From contig KN834749.1 in NCBI GenBank assembly GCA_000827265.1, positions 1,415,500 to 1,479,499 on the forward strand: a stretch of 64,000 bases of DNA, written 5' to 3'. Below are positions 44,409-57,149 of the stretch, piece by piece. How positions within the stretch are numbered: the first letter of the stretch is position 1; every line of letters begins with the position of its first letter. The position numbers and the translations under genes are program-made. Below the pieces are notes generated by a model, which was given only the letters and a program-made list of their open reading frames with translations, was not told the DNA's origin and did not search any database. The DNA is from Collybiopsis luxurians FD-317 M1. Lineage: Eukaryota; Basidiomycota; Agaricomycetes; Agaricales; Omphalotaceae.

Positions 44409-46858
44409 ATGTCTCAATTACCGGTACCCAACAGAACTCTGAACCCAGCAGCTGGACCCCATATACTTTTTAGCTCCTCGCTGAAGCGAAAGGCCATCCC
44501 AGAGGATGACGAAGAATCAAATCAGCCGACCAAAAAACATCAGCGACCTCTTCAGCATTCGAGTACCAAAGCGAATCTTATTAAAAGCTCTAGTGCTATT
44601 TCTGGGACTCTAACAAAACCTCGAGCGCCAGCTTTGGGTCAGAACAGGTCCACAAACACAATTAGAGGCACCAGCGCACCTCCGCCTCAGACCACAGCTC
44701 GGCCAGTATCGAAATCTACTCCCGCTTCTCGTCCGAACAGAGCAATCTCCCGATCGGCTACTGTACAGCCAGATGATCGCTACTTAAAGCTCGAGAGAAA
44801 GGTCTCTTCCATCGAAGAAGCTAGAGCAGCTGACGTTGCAAGGATGGCCCAAGAAATGGACGTGGAACGCGCAGTGATTTCGCAGCTCCGCGAAAATCAA
44901 GAAACTCTTTCACGCGACCTGGCTACGGCGAAAGAGCAGGAACGGAACCGTCGCACAGAGTTGACCATTGCGAGCGACGAGATGGACAATCTTAGGAAGA
45001 AGCATGCTCACCAGATAGCTGATCTGGAGATGGAGCTACATAAGAAGGACAGAATTCTACGAGAAGCTACCGAAGATCTGAGGGTTTGTAGGAGTGACCT
45101 CGAACGGGAACGAGAAACGGTGTCGTCCTTGAAATCCGCGTTCAATTTACAGGCCAATGAACGACTCACGTTAGCCGCCGAAAACCGGACATTTCAGTCT
45201 CAGAATACCCTTCTTCAGGCTCAGGTCGACGAGCTCTCGCGAAAGATTGCTGATCTTGCCCTACAGCAAGAGTCGGACCAGCACAGAATGGACGAAATGA
45301 AGAGAGAGGCTATGGAGAACGAGCTTGTCAGACGAAAGCTGCATAACATGGTCCAGGTGCGTACAATCTCGATCTGACGGCGTAAAATGGCAATTGATCT
45401 ACGTTCTAGGAATTGAAAGGGAACATTCGAGTCTTTTGTAGAGTTCGGCCGGTCCTCCCCTCTGATATCCCCAGTTTCGAATCGAAATCTGTCGAAGAGC
45501 TTGCTCTTGTGCGTCAGGAACACCAAGCTGATATGGCTTTCCCGGATCGTAGGGATCACAGGGAGATCGCTCTCACAACTGCAAGCGAAAGTGCTACTGG
45601 TCAGGAAAGAAAGGAGCATTATAATTTTGTTTTCGACAAGGTCTGTCCCGTTGAATCATATCCTGCGTCTCGCTCAGAACTTTTCTGCAGGTGTTCGAGC
45701 CTCAGTCCACTCAAGCGGAGGTATTTGAAGAAATTTCCATGCTCGCGCAAAGTTGCGTGGACGGATATAATGTTTGTATCTTTGCGTACGGCCAAACAGG
45801 TACTTGTGCTATTGGTTATTGTGCTATTTCCTAAAAATGACTTTCTTTGTGAAGGCTCGGGCAAATCATTCACAATGGAGGGTGGAACTGTGGGTATCAT
45901 GATATTTCTTCTTCACTTCTATTGACCTGCTCCTGCAGACAGATGCAATGAAAGGAATGATTCCTCGCGCTGTTACTCAAGTATTTCGCGTGGCGGGAGA
46001 TTTACGAAGTAAAGGCTGGGAGTATAAGATGGAAGGCCAGTTTCTTGAGATTGTAAGTCTCTTAACTCTGACCATTGAATGTCATTCGACCAAGACCCTC
46101 GCATTCAGTACAACGAAACTATCAACGATCTTCTCGGGAAGTATGAGATTGACAAGAAAAAGCACGAAATCAAACATGATCCCAAAACCGGTTCCACTCG
46201 TGTTACAGATATCACCGTGGTGCCCCTCCATTCTCCTACTCAAGTACACGCGCTTCTTTCATCAGCTCAATCGCGACGAAGCGTGGCTTCAACATTAATG
46301 AACGAACGGTCCTCGAGATCTCATTCAGTGTTTACACTTCGTATTACCGGAACTAATAGTAGCTCGGGAGAAACTTGCGAAGGAAGCTTGAATCTTGTTG
46401 ATCTGGCAGGAAGTGAAAGGATAAATGTCAGTCTTGGGAGTGGATTGAACGAGAAGGACAGAGTCAAGGAGACACAAAACATCAACCGAAGCTTGTCGGC
46501 TCTTGGAGATGTTATCGCTGCATTGGGTGAAAAAGGTGACAAAGGTGACAAGCACATACCATACAGAAATTCGAAGGTAGGAGACTCCTTACATAGTCTT
46601 GTTCGCCTAAACTGACTTGGGCAGCTCACCTTCCTTCTTCAAAACTCTTTGAGTGGCAACTCGAAAACTTTGATGATCTTGAATTTGTCGCCTCTTGCAT
46701 CGCATCTCAATGAATCATTGACATCCCTGCGATTTGCCACAAAGGTTTATTTATGCTCTACTTCTCGTACTCTGTTCAAAATGCTGATAACGAATTTCAA
46801 TTTCAAGGTCAACAATACAACCCTCGGGACAGCTCGAAAACAATCGCGGTTGACCTGA
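44409..46858 (+). CDS. kinesin-14, C-terminal motor (Kar3-like)
   Basis: Minus-end directed microtubule motor for spindle and karyogamy. Exons 44409-45356, 45410-45640, 45691-45799, 45855-45889, 45939-46052, 46109-46576, 46625-46744, 46808-46858; 691 residues. Basic disordered head ([21 protein letters not shown]), coiled coil of about 180 residues, then the kinesin-14 neck [13 protein letters not shown]. Motor motifs: [16 protein letters not shown] (P-loop), [11 protein letters not shown] (switch I), LVDLAGSER (switch II), and [19 protein letters not shown]. It ends 17 residues after the last motor strand, as C-terminal kinesins do. Confidence 0.96.
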
Positions 46859-47138
46859 GCTTTGCGACCGGACTTGGACGGCGGTAGTCGTAGCTCTCTG
46901 GGACTATTAGAAACTGTATCTGAACCTTGTACTTAATAAGAACCTGTACGTATACGATTGGGAGTTCCTGTACGAAAGTTAGGTCACCTGACTCTCGGCC
47001 CGGATTACCGTTTTCGGAACGATTCGGTGGTCGGCCGTGGAGTATTTTCGTGACGAGGCCCGAGTTGTCTTTTTTCTTCAAACTCTTTTTCTTACTTCCA
47101 TTCTCCATCCCCCGTAAAATACCCTCCCGGTTCGTAAA

Positions 47139-48913
47139 ATGGCCGACATAAAGAAAAAAACCAAGACCCCGAAGGACTTCGCAAGTACTTTCTTGAGTTA
47201 TTCTCTCTCTTTGAAATTGCCAGCTCACCGTTATCTCTAGTCGATTTCATGATGGGAGGTATGGTCGAAAGCTTACTGGCATTCAATTTTCTCTCTCAAT
47301 GTGTTTTCATCACGGTCTAGGTGTCAGCGCCGTAAGTTTTATCTTTCTTTTCATTTCTTTAATACTGAAAACCGGTTTTCCTTGCAGGCCGTCTCAAAAA
47401 CTGCAGCTGCTCCCATTGAGCGAATCAAGCTTCTGGTTCAGAACCAGGGTGAGATGGTCCGTATAACCGTTTTTGTACCATATTCGGGCGTGTTTAATAC
47501 TTCTTACAGCTGAAGCAAGGTCGTCTCGCTGCACCTTATAAGGGCATTGGCGACGCTTTCAGACGTACTGTGGCTGATGAGGGTGCCCTTGCGGTCAGTG
47601 TTTTCTACCTGCGCTATTCTCATCAATGGCTTACGCGTCGATATAGCTCTGGAGAGGTAATACAGCAAACGTGATTCGTTACTTCCCAACCCAAGCCTTG
47701 AACTTTGCTTTCAGTGAATCATCACTTCAATCACATTTATTTGTGTAACTGACTTCGAATTGCAGAGGACTACTTCAAATCCCTCTTTGGTTTCAAGAAG
47801 GACGATGGTTACTGGAGATGGTTCGCCGGTAACGTTGCCTCAGGAGGCGCAGCCGGTGCAAGTAGTCTTCTCTTCGTCTATTCCCTCGACTATGCCCGTA
47901 CTCGTCTCGCCAACGACGCAAAATCTGCTAAGGTTGGAGGAGAAAGGCAATTTAACGGCCTTGTCGACGTGTATAAAAAGGTCTGACGCTTAGTTCGATT
48001 CTGTGAAGATACGTCCAGCTCAGCGCGCACTTTTAGACTCTTGCTTCGGACGGTATTGCCGGATTGTACCGAGGCTTTATTCCTTCTGGTGATCTTTTCT
48101 CGCGCAGTCTTCCAAGATATAATCTCTTACAGTTCTTTCAGTCGTCGGTATCATCGTTTACAGAGGTCTTTATTTCGGGTATGTCACTTCTTGAACTGAT
48201 TTCGTATCCAGGATGCTAACCATACCTCTTAGAGTCTACGATTCCCTTAGTATGTCAATTCAAAAGGCTGCCGTTGAAATTTTCTCACTGCACCTTCAGA
48301 GCCTGTTGTTCTTGTCGGTGCTCTCCAGGGCTCGTTCCTGGCTTCCTTCCTTCTCGGTTGGAGTGTCACGATTGGTGCCGGACTTGCCTCTTACCCTCTC
48401 GATACGATTCGGTACGTTCGTTGATTACGAACTGGCACCTTTTTTGAAAACCTAACGATATGCGTCAAAGTCGTCGTATGATGATGACTTCAGGTTCCGG
48501 TGTAAACTACAAATCCATGTTTGATGCTGGTTCTCAGGTATGATTCTCATTAATACTTTAGCGTTTCTGTCCCTGAATTGTCATTTAGATCATTGCCAAA
48601 GAGGGTACTGCTTCCCTCTTCAAGGGTGCTGGTCAGTATCAGTTGGTTTTCTTTGTTGTATGTTGTTGCTAAACATCTGCCCTTAGGTGCAAACATTTTG
48701 AGAGGTATACTGCAATCCGATTCTATTGACCTCACTGGCCTAATCCACATCTTTTCGGCTGTGTTTCTAAAATGCAGGTGTTGCTGGTGCTGGTGTTCTC
48801 TCGCTGTACGATCTGTTCCAAGCTGCGGTCTTTGGAAAGGTTTACTCTGGAGGTAGGTGCTGATGACTACTGCTTATATTCTTGTATCTAACTGTTGCAA
48901 AGGATCTGGTTGA
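47139..48913 (+). CDS. AAC: mitochondrial ADP/ATP carrier
   Basis: Inner-membrane antiporter exchanging cytosolic ADP for matrix ATP; 313 residues. Sixteen exons, many tiny: 47139-47184, 47241-47258, 47320-47330, 47388-47456, 47510-47593, 47647-47713, 47766-47980, 48037-48088, 48142-48178, 48233-48249, 48300-48411, 48471-48537, 48589-48631, 48687-48704, 48778-48852, 48903-48913. Three carrier repeats with [21 protein letters not shown] and YPLDTIRRRMMM; the last holds the ADP/ATP-carrier signature RRRMMM. Also FMMGG, ALNFAFKDYFK, GLYRGF and LYDLFQ. The intron density is far above that of its neighbours. The first exon is basic and short as usual in fungi. Confidence 0.97.
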
Positions 48914-49111
48914 TTGGATGTTGGAAACTACACCTATTACCTTATTATGTGTTACTTGCCCTCTGTATCCCTTGGTCATCCTATCAATTGTTAGACCTCG
49001 TAATATTTTTACATGTTGGTGTGCATATAATTCATTCACACAACGGGGACCTGAGGCATGAGGGAGTTGAGTGCTGTTAAAATGTCTACAGAGCTCTCGC
49101 TAAGCTACTAT

Positions 49112-50622
49112 TTATGAGTCCTTTTGGAGCATCTCTTCCATTGCAGTTTCTTCGAAGTCCTTCTTGAGGGCATCCGTAAAAAGTTGCAGAGCATCTCCCT
49201 CAATAACTGACGTTAAATTCATTATGCTTAAACCAATGCGGTGATCAGTTACCCGTTCCTACAGAAAATCTAACATCAGAAAATTGAATGATCGAAGTGC
49301 GACTCGAACCTGAGCATAGTTATAGGTGCGTATTTTTTCACTTCGATCAGCACTTTTAATGAGATTATTCTTTGTGGCCCGACGTTCAGCAATCTCGCGA
49401 GTAATTTTCCGGTCCATAAGTCGAGCTGACAAAACCTGAAAAGCACGCCGTTTGTTCTGCACAAGGTTAGCATGTGGGCAAACTGAAAGCTAGACATCAT
49501 ACTTGATGTTGACTTCTTTCGTCTTGCATTGACACTGTGATTCCGGTTGGAATATGTGTTAGACGAACCGCCGATTCTGTTTTGTTGACGTGCTGTAAAG
49601 GATTTAGAATGCGCAAGATGAGTCCAGCTGCAGTACAAACCTGTCCACCAGCACCCCGAGCACGCATAACCTCTAACTTGATGTCATCCATTGAAAAAAG
49701 CTCTTCTTTTTGAGCATCCTGTTCTTCCACAAGCGGTAGTACCTAGATCAATCGAACGCCTTCCAGTCGCCGAGTCTTGAGATCCAAAGAAAACGCACAA
49801 TTACAGCCACGGTGCTGGTGTGTACCCTGCCGCCAGATTCTGTCGCAGGTACCCTTTGCACTCGGTGCACACCACTTTCCCAGCGCAAAATGTCGTAGGC
49901 ACCGGAACCCTTGATTTCTACAATGGCATCCTTGACACCGCCGCTTTCGTTTTCATTTTGAGCTACGAGAGTTGCCTTCCACGAATTGCTCTGGGAAAAC
50001 CGCAGGTACATTCTCAATATTGTCTCGAGGAAAAGCGATGATTCCGTTCCTCCGACGCCAGATTTAAGTTCTACTAGAGCGGAAAGTTTCGCAGTCGTTG
50101 AAGGAGGTATCAGGAGAGAAGGAAACGTCTGATTCAGGATGACTGATAGCTTTTCGTCTAGTTCTGCTGCTTCCTCCGATGCAAGGGCCCTCATTGAGGA
50201 ATCAGTATCACTGAGCAAAGGCTTGATATCTTCAAGAGCCTGTTCTGCGGACGTTTATGATTGAAATTCGCCTTGACATGGCTGAGAAGGGTTGCAGACC
50301 TTTAATGTCGACGTCCAATCATCCCAAGCTGTCTGAAGTGGTTCTGAATCTTTTAGTTGCCGAAGCCTAACTACGTCTTCAGGTAAGGACATGTCTTCTG
50401 AAAGCTACGGAAATTCTTTGAATATTGACAAGACAACGGCAGGCTACCAACCTGGGACTGGATATTGGCTCGTTCATTGATTCGTCTCTGCACAACTCGG
50501 AGAATCCGAGAGCCATCTTTTAATGTCTCCGTTGAAAAAAGTTTTCGCTGTACTCGAGGTGACAATGTTGCCAATCGAAGAAATGAGTGGCGCAGACATG
50601 ACCGTGTAAGAAGAAAGAGCAT
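49112..50622 (-). CDS. MRF1: mitochondrial peptide chain release factor 1
   Basis: Class I release factor that ends mitochondrial translation at UAA/UAG; 400 residues. Exons 50452-50622, 50300-50404, 49799-50239, 49641-49742, 49503-49592, 49310-49456, 49112-49258, all in phase 0. N-terminus is basic and hydrophobic (mitochondrial targeting). The peptidyl-hydrolase GGQ is at the end of exon 4 ([25 protein letters not shown]); the codon-recognition loop [12 protein letters not shown] corresponds to the PxT motif of RF1. [12 protein letters not shown] follows the conserved basic helix. Confidence 0.95.
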
Positions 50623-50654
50623 TTGACGCCCGAATCAACTTGCAAATAACTTCC

Positions 50655-53256
50655 ATGCCCCCATGGATTCGCAACACTTTCCGTGAAATAATCAAACGAC
50701 GTCGTTACGGTACTGCATCTGTATCCCTGGTCTGTATACTCTGTTTCAAATTTATCTCGAGCATACTGACAATCTATTCTTCAGAGACCGTACCAAGAGC
50801 ACTGTCTTCAAGCTTGCGAGGATGCACTCAAAGCAGGAAGCAGGTGAGGATAAGCAGTTCTCAAATATTCTTCACACTTACTTTCATCCCAAGTCGCATT
50901 GCTGTTTCGCTCCCAACAGGATCAGGCAAGACAACGTGTTTTATATCCCTTCTGTCTCGTATTCCGGCTCCCAGCAAAGCCGCGTCCCGCGCTCTTATCA
51001 TCGTCAACAGTATAGAGCTAGCGAGACAGTCCGCCGAGCAAGTAACGCGTTTATTCCCCTCTTGGACTGTCGAAATGGAGCAGGGCGTTAAACACCAGGC
51101 CTCTGGAACCGCCGATGTGTAAGTATAGGCTTTATTACCCTCTTCTGCATCTAAATCTGTATCTACAGCACGGTAGCTACATATCAAACTCTGCTCCAGC
51201 CGGAACGTTTTGCAAAGTTCGACCCGACGCATCTGAAAGCAGTTATCGTTGATGAAGCCCACCACGCTGCAGCTCCTTCGTCAGTTCTGTGCTTGTTATC
51301 AAGAAATTAGCTGAGCCCGTTGATGCATCCACTTATGTAGGTACCTCAAGCTACTCTCACACTTTGACCCCTACATCAAAAATCCAGATCCAACTTTTAA
51401 ACCCTCGGCCCTACCTCACAAGATTCCCATCATTGGATTCTCAGCAACGATGTCCCGTCACGATGGGGTTGCTTTAGGCTCAGTCTTTGAACGGATCGTC
51501 TATCATCGCGACTTCCTGAGCATGATCAAAGAGCAATGGTATCTGACATCTTTCACCTGTCAGTGGTCGAAAAACTAAATTTTTGACTCAAGGCTTTGCG
51601 GCGTGCGCTTCACTACAGTACAAGCAGACATTGACTTAGAAAATGTGACTGTAAATTTTCGGAACGGAGATTTTAATGCACAAAGTCTTGCTCATGTCAT
51701 AAACACGGATAAAATCAATCAACTGGTTGTTCAAACGTGGTTGGATCGTGCAGGTATGACGAATTACTGATATTCGAACTTTTATCTGACACAGTTCCTT
51801 AAGCGGAGAGGCAATCTACCCTTGTTTTCTGTGTCAATATTGCCCATGTCCAAGCTTTGACAAAAGTTTTTCGTGGATTTGGAGTAGATGCGCGTTATAT
51901 TTACTCGAAAACGCCTGCTGCTGAGCGCAAGGCATTGATTGCTTCTTTCAAATCTGGACAATTTCCGGTACTTCTCAATTGTGGTGCGCTGTTATCTCCC
52001 GAATATGGATAATTTGATTCATTGCCCTCGCAGCGATTCTTACTGAGGGCGCAGACATTCCAAACATCGATTGTGTTGTTGTTGCGAGACCTACCCGCTC
52101 GCGAAATGTTTTTGCCCAAATGGTGCGGACTGCTTTTTCTCACACATATCTGTGCTAAAGCAAGTGTAAAGATCGGGCGAGGAATGCGACTCTCCCCAGA
52201 TACGGGCAAAAAAGATTGTCGTATCATTGACTTCGTCGATAGTGCAAACCGTGTATCAGGCGTGGTAGCCACACCCACACTCTTCGGCCTAGATCCTGCA
52301 GATTTACAGATTGATGGTATGTCCATCCTTGCGGATCTTTATTATTTTTATTATTATTAATTGATATACTCGTAGACGAAACGCCTGAGTCTCTGGAAGA
52401 GAAATCCACTGCTAAAATTACTTCACACACTGCAGATGATATTCCTGATCCGACATCCATAACTTACACTGATTACGATGACCCATTTTCCTTCGTTTCC
52501 AAGTTCTCTGGACTTTCCCCGTTCATTGGTAAATTAAGCAAAAATGCTTGGGTTGGTTGTGGTGACGACATATATGTCCTAGAATGTTTGGGCAAGGGGT
52601 TTATTCGAGTGGAGAAAGTTGAAGCTACAGATGGTAAGTATTCTCTTTCTTTGCAGGATGATACTACTTTCCAACATTTCATGAAGGAGCGGAAGCGCAT
52701 TTTACTGCCCACTATACTCCAGCAGCTCTAGATCGTGCAACTGCTGCAAATATGAAAGTGTCCCCCTTTTTGCGAAGCCGGCGAATTGTTCAGTCCCAAG
52801 ATCTGAGTGAGGTCATCAAAGGGTGTGACACATATGCAAAAACTAAGGTCGTGTTTGGCCCAATGGCTCTTGGGTAAGTTGAAAGTTTGACAGAAGACTG
52901 ATTGTCCCCTTACGCTTGTTATCAAGCCTGTTGAGATCCGCCCGCTGGAGGCAAACTCCTGCGAGTGAACAACAGCTAAAATTTGTGGCTAAACGACGGA
53001 AGAAATACTCAGACGATGATACTCAACTACAACGTCTCACCAAAGGTGAAGCAGCGAATATCATCACTCGATTGAAACACGGTGCCAAGGTATTACTCTT
53101 TGTCCCATCTGGTCTTTCCTTCAGCTAAGCTTATTACGCTCTTCAAAGGGAAGACACGCCAAAAAAATTAAACATGCGTCGACCGCCGCAAAAGTTGCAG
53201 AGAAAGAACGAGCGCGTCGTGCTCGAGAAGATGTACAAGTTGGGCCTTTACTATAA
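50655..53256 (+). CDS. IRC3: mitochondrial DEAD/H-box helicase Irc3-like
   Basis: Superfamily 2 DNA helicase linked to mitochondrial genome maintenance in yeast. Thirteen exons: 50655-50729, 50785-50843, 50894-51118, 51169-51279, 51341-51538, 51593-51753, 51804-51983, 52034-52122, 52172-52316, 52376-52633, 52687-52873, 52927-53089, 53149-53256; 652 residues. Motifs: RPYQEHCL (Q-like), [10 protein letters not shown] (I), IVDEAHHA (II), [10 protein letters not shown] (III), [11 protein letters not shown] (IV), [10 protein letters not shown] (V), [11 protein letters not shown] (VI). The N-terminus is arginine-rich (mitochondrial signal). The C-terminal 250 residues are less conserved and end basic. 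It shares a 32-bp gap with MRF1's start on the other strand. Confidence 0.95.
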
Positions 53257-53292
53257 TATCGACGTGTGTGTATCGAGGTAATTAGTTGATTA

Positions 53293-56200
53293 TCATACTG
53301 CAGGAATCTTTGAGACTACCTCTCTCAACTCCGAGAGTCTTGGAGACACAGCACTATGGCTATTTAAAGTCAACAGCGCTGCACGCTGCGCTACATCAAT
53401 CACTCGACGCATACTTTCTGGATTTTCGAAAGCATACGGTCGTTGAGCTAGACAACTAATGATGGCTCCGACGAGCGTATCACCTGCACCGGTAACGCTG
53501 ACGACATTATCCAGAGGTAAAGCGGGGAAGTGGTAAACTACGACCGTTTCTCCCAAATTACCGTGAGAAATGATATATCTTGCTTTGACGTTACTCTGTT
53601 TGGTATGCCATTTGGAATTTTGACTCTGAGCCGAAATTCTCATTACCACAAGCACTCCTTTATCTCCGCACTTCACTATGATATGGCGGAAAAATGGAAG
53701 TAGCTTAGTGGCCATCTGCACCAGTCCTTGATTTAACAAAAAAGAAAGATTTCCTGTAGAAGGATCTTCCGAGACATTCCTTCGGGAGAGGTGTTCCAAA
53801 TCCGTTCGAAATTGCGATGTCAGGGAAAGACTGTCTAAAACAGCCCAGTAATTTGGTTTCGAAGTTAGATCCATAGGCGCCTCGGTCACGGACGAGAATA
53901 TTTCTTGGAGCTCCAGGATATTGGGAGAAATAAAATCGATAGGTGCAGACGATGCGTCATGTATAGCTTCGACGGCTTTGAGAATCCGAGTAGATTTGAC
54001 GACTGATGTGGGTTCACTGCGTAGCGCGAGCGTTTTTCAGTTTGACACGCGCAACTAAGGCATCTACTCACAAAAACACTGAAACGGCCTTATTCAATTG
54101 AACACTCTAAAGCAATGAAGCAGACGAACCTTTGATTCCCTGCTCCATACACCATTGCGCAGTCATCGATATTACTTCTGGCGATGAATTTCCATCCATC
54201 GCAATAATGACAGGTTTATTCCTCTGAATCACTCGAATCACCTAGGGAAGACTATGACAGATTTATTGTGATAAAGGTTCCTCTTACATACCTCTGTCGC
54301 GGAAAGGGCTTCCGTAATCGCCATGTCTGCTATCCCCGTAGTCAAATTCCCTTCAAAAGGATTATCAGCACACATCAGAAGTCAACCTATCAGATTCCAG
54401 ATAACCTTGATCATCCATCATCATGTTACAAACGGCTGTCTGCTGGGCCTTTTGCAATAGCAGACCATCGGTCCGCATTCCGGAATGTTGCGTCTCCCTC
54501 ATTAACAAATCACCAAACAAATCGTCTCCGATGGGAGAAATCAACAGCACAGAATTTTTTTTGGTGATTCGATGCGAAGCTTCGGCGACATTGCGCCCAA
54601 CCCCTCCCAGGGCGACAGAAATTTTTCCGGGTACGGTCGAACACAAAGCAGAGTTCGAAGGAGAATTAAAACTCCTTGCGGAGATGTCTACTGCGGCAGC
54701 TCCAAGTACAATGAGTTTGGTACTTTCAAAGGGAGACGAAAGAATCTTGGTTGTAGATGAGGGTATACTCGCTTGGAAAGTGTGAGACGCGCGAGGGCTG
54801 AACGTCACAACATTATCGGAGTAGGGCTTCAATAAACAATGACCAGACTATTATGATACATGCATGGAATCGAGCCATTAGTTAGCGACTTACATGCTCT
54901 TGAGCCAATCTCTGATATTCTACTGCGATCTGACCTCCTGCATGAACTTTAAGGAATCTTTTTTACTCATAAAAGAAGAAGACACTTACCTAAAAGCGCG
55001 TTATTCTCGAGGAGAGCTATATTTGAAGTCTCCGATAATCCTTTCGTGATTTCACTGATGCGTTTCAGAAGCCAAGGTGTGGCCTCTTTTCCGCGTCTGC
55101 TGATGCCATTTGCCTCGGACTCAGCTACAGCTTGGTCTACGGCTAGTTGAATTTCGGCCCCGATAGCTTCATATTTATCTGGAATGGGAACGGCAAATAA
55201 AACGCCATGTTGCATACGAAGTTGTGATTGCGTGTGAAGTATGTTCGCAGCAACAGAAGGAGATTCAGCATTCCAAGGGAGCTAATTTCCGTCAACGACT
55301 AGTGAGTCTTGATAGTAAAAGTTGCAAAGCACGTACTTCAAATCCACTGCGTGGAGAGAAAAAAGCAGGAAATTGTTTGGAAGCCCCGAGAGGAACTGCA
55401 ATAACAAGTTAAACATAATGTTGATCGATCTCGTCTGAGAAATAAACTGACCAACTGGTACCCCAAGAGTTTCAAGATATTCAAGGGTGCGTCCGATATC
55501 CAGTATTGATTTAACCCCTGAAGAGACGAGACCCACCGGGCATCGCTCCAATTCATGCAAGTCAGCTGAAATATCCATCGCTGGACGCAACATGGGGTCA
55601 TCAGTGAGAAACATGAGAGATTCTAGGTCATTGCACGTACATGATTCGCCTCCCCGGTGAACACCGCCCAAACTAAAGCATAATTGAGTCGTTTGAAGGT
55701 GGCAAGGAACAGCAGACAGACCCTCCGGTTGCAAAGACCTACGTAAGAGTACTCAGTCAAGCGGATAGTCGCGGAAAACCCTCGTTTATCGCACCTTAAT
55801 CCCTGCTAGCGCAGAGAATATAAGCGTGGCACTACACGTTGTTCCTCCATCAGCTTTCATTGCGATAGCTGGCGCAATATCGCGTCGAGAGATCTTCGCA
55901 ACTGAACCATGTCTTGGCGGATTGGCCAAACGCTCCAACTCGGCTTTTTGCAAACCGACTTTGACTCTGCCTTCAACAATGCCGATGGTGGCTGGAACTG
56001 CGCCAGTGGATCGTACCTGGTGTCTGAGTTAGCACGACTGTCGTCATCAACCGGGTTAGAAAATTGGTAGCAAAGGTTTTGCTCACGATGTTCTCCAGAG
56101 ACTGAGCCAACGCGAAATTAGTAGGATATTGAAATCCGTGAGTGACCAACGTAGTTTCAAGTGCAACTACAGGTTTATTCGTCTTCAACGCGTCAAGAAC

Positions 56201-56311
56201 CTCGGGGTGAATATCAAAAGGTACGCTTGGCGAAACATTGGATCCTATGGTTAGTTTGGAGAATGGCCTGATCCCCGCGCGACCTGAAGTTCTGAGCAAT
56301 GACGTGATCAT
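53293..56311 (-). CDS. pseudouridine-degrading fusion: PsuG glycosidase plus PfkB kinase
   Basis: Fungal bifunctional protein of 783 residues joining pseudouridine-5'-phosphate glycosidase (IndA/PsuG family) and a PfkB sugar kinase (PsuK-like), so that pseudouridine is phosphorylated and split to uracil and ribose 5-phosphate. Thirteen exons: 56087-56311, 55795-56016, 55722-55738, 55641-55672, 55452-55580, 55337-55395, 54990-55281, 54894-54946, 54406-54826, 54292-54350, 54130-54241, 54072-54078 (7 bases), 53293-54016. Psu[76 protein letters not shown]. Kinase: [34 protein letters not shown] with the catalytic Asp. N-terminus may target mitochondria. Confidence 0.95.
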
Positions 56312-56449
56312 GATGGCCTCCAAGGCTGGGGAACGAACCGTCGAGTGGCGTATTTATAGAGGACGAGCCAACAACTGATTCGGGAACGGACTGAGGTGGG
56401 AGTTGAACGTTGAACGGAGACACGTGAGAATTGCAGGCTTCTCATCGAA
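56312..56449. promoter_or_regulatory. 138-bp divergent promoter with CACGTGAG
   Basis: Lies between the pseudouridine-fusion and MOCS2B starts. CACGTG at 56421-56426, 24 bp before the MOCS2B ATG. Confidence 0.5.
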
Positions 56450-57118
56450 ATGCTAGCTTCTGGCTCGTCGGTTGAAGGAGTGCTGGAGCTGCCGGATGCA
56501 ATCTGCTCGATATCTGACAGGCTAGATCCCATAGAGAGTATTGTCAGTCAAGTTTCAGACCCCAGTTGTGGGGCGATAGCAACATTTATTGGAACGACAC
56601 GGAATTCATTCAAAGGTTACTTCCAATGTTCATGTCCGAGTTAAATTCACTGTTGTACTTACTTTCTGACCTCAGGCAAGGTAGTCACAAAATTGGAATA
56701 CCAAGGTCACTTCTCCCAGTCTGAGCTGAGTCCCTCAGTGCTAATACTGATATAGCTTATACGAAACTCGCTCTCAAGACTATGGGTCAAATTGTAGAGA
56801 ATGCCCAAAGAACTATATTGCGTTCGGAGCACCAAGCATCATCACAGGTAACCCCAGTCGTCCGAGTAGCCCTTCATCACAGAATTGGCACTGTCAATAT
56901 CGGGGAACCGTCAATAGGTAGAGTAAAGAGGTTTTTCATCCTCCCTGCCCACTAACTCGATGGAGTCAGTTATCGCAGTCTCCTCTCCGCATCGTAAGGA
57001 GGCGTTCCGTGCTTGCGAGTTTATCCTTGAAGAGGTAAAACAAAACGTGCAAATATGGAAGAGAGAGTTTTATGAGGGGGAGGATGAGAGTGGAGCAGAA
57101 TGGAAATCCAACGTGTAA
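56450..57118 (+). CDS. MOCS2B: molybdopterin synthase catalytic subunit (MoaE)
   Basis: Large subunit that transfers sulfur from MoaD to precursor Z in molybdenum-cofactor synthesis. Exons 56450-56615, 56676-56705, 56756-56917, 56970-57118; 168 residues. Family words: [83 protein letters not shown]. The carboxylate-rich end is normal. It ends 31 bp before the stop of ICE2 on the opposite strand, so their 3' ends must overlap. Confidence 0.95.
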
Positions 57119-57149
57119 TGGAGATCATCGAGGTACTTAAGGCCACCAT

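Noticed and set aside
49295..49325. tRNA-like GTTCGAGTC box
   Set aside because: On the minus strand it is the donor side of an MRF1 intron. No acceptor stem or anticodon arm can be paired around it.
52327..52370. AT-rich TTATTA repeat
   Set aside because: Lies inside an IRC3 intron; ordinary low-complexity intron sequence.
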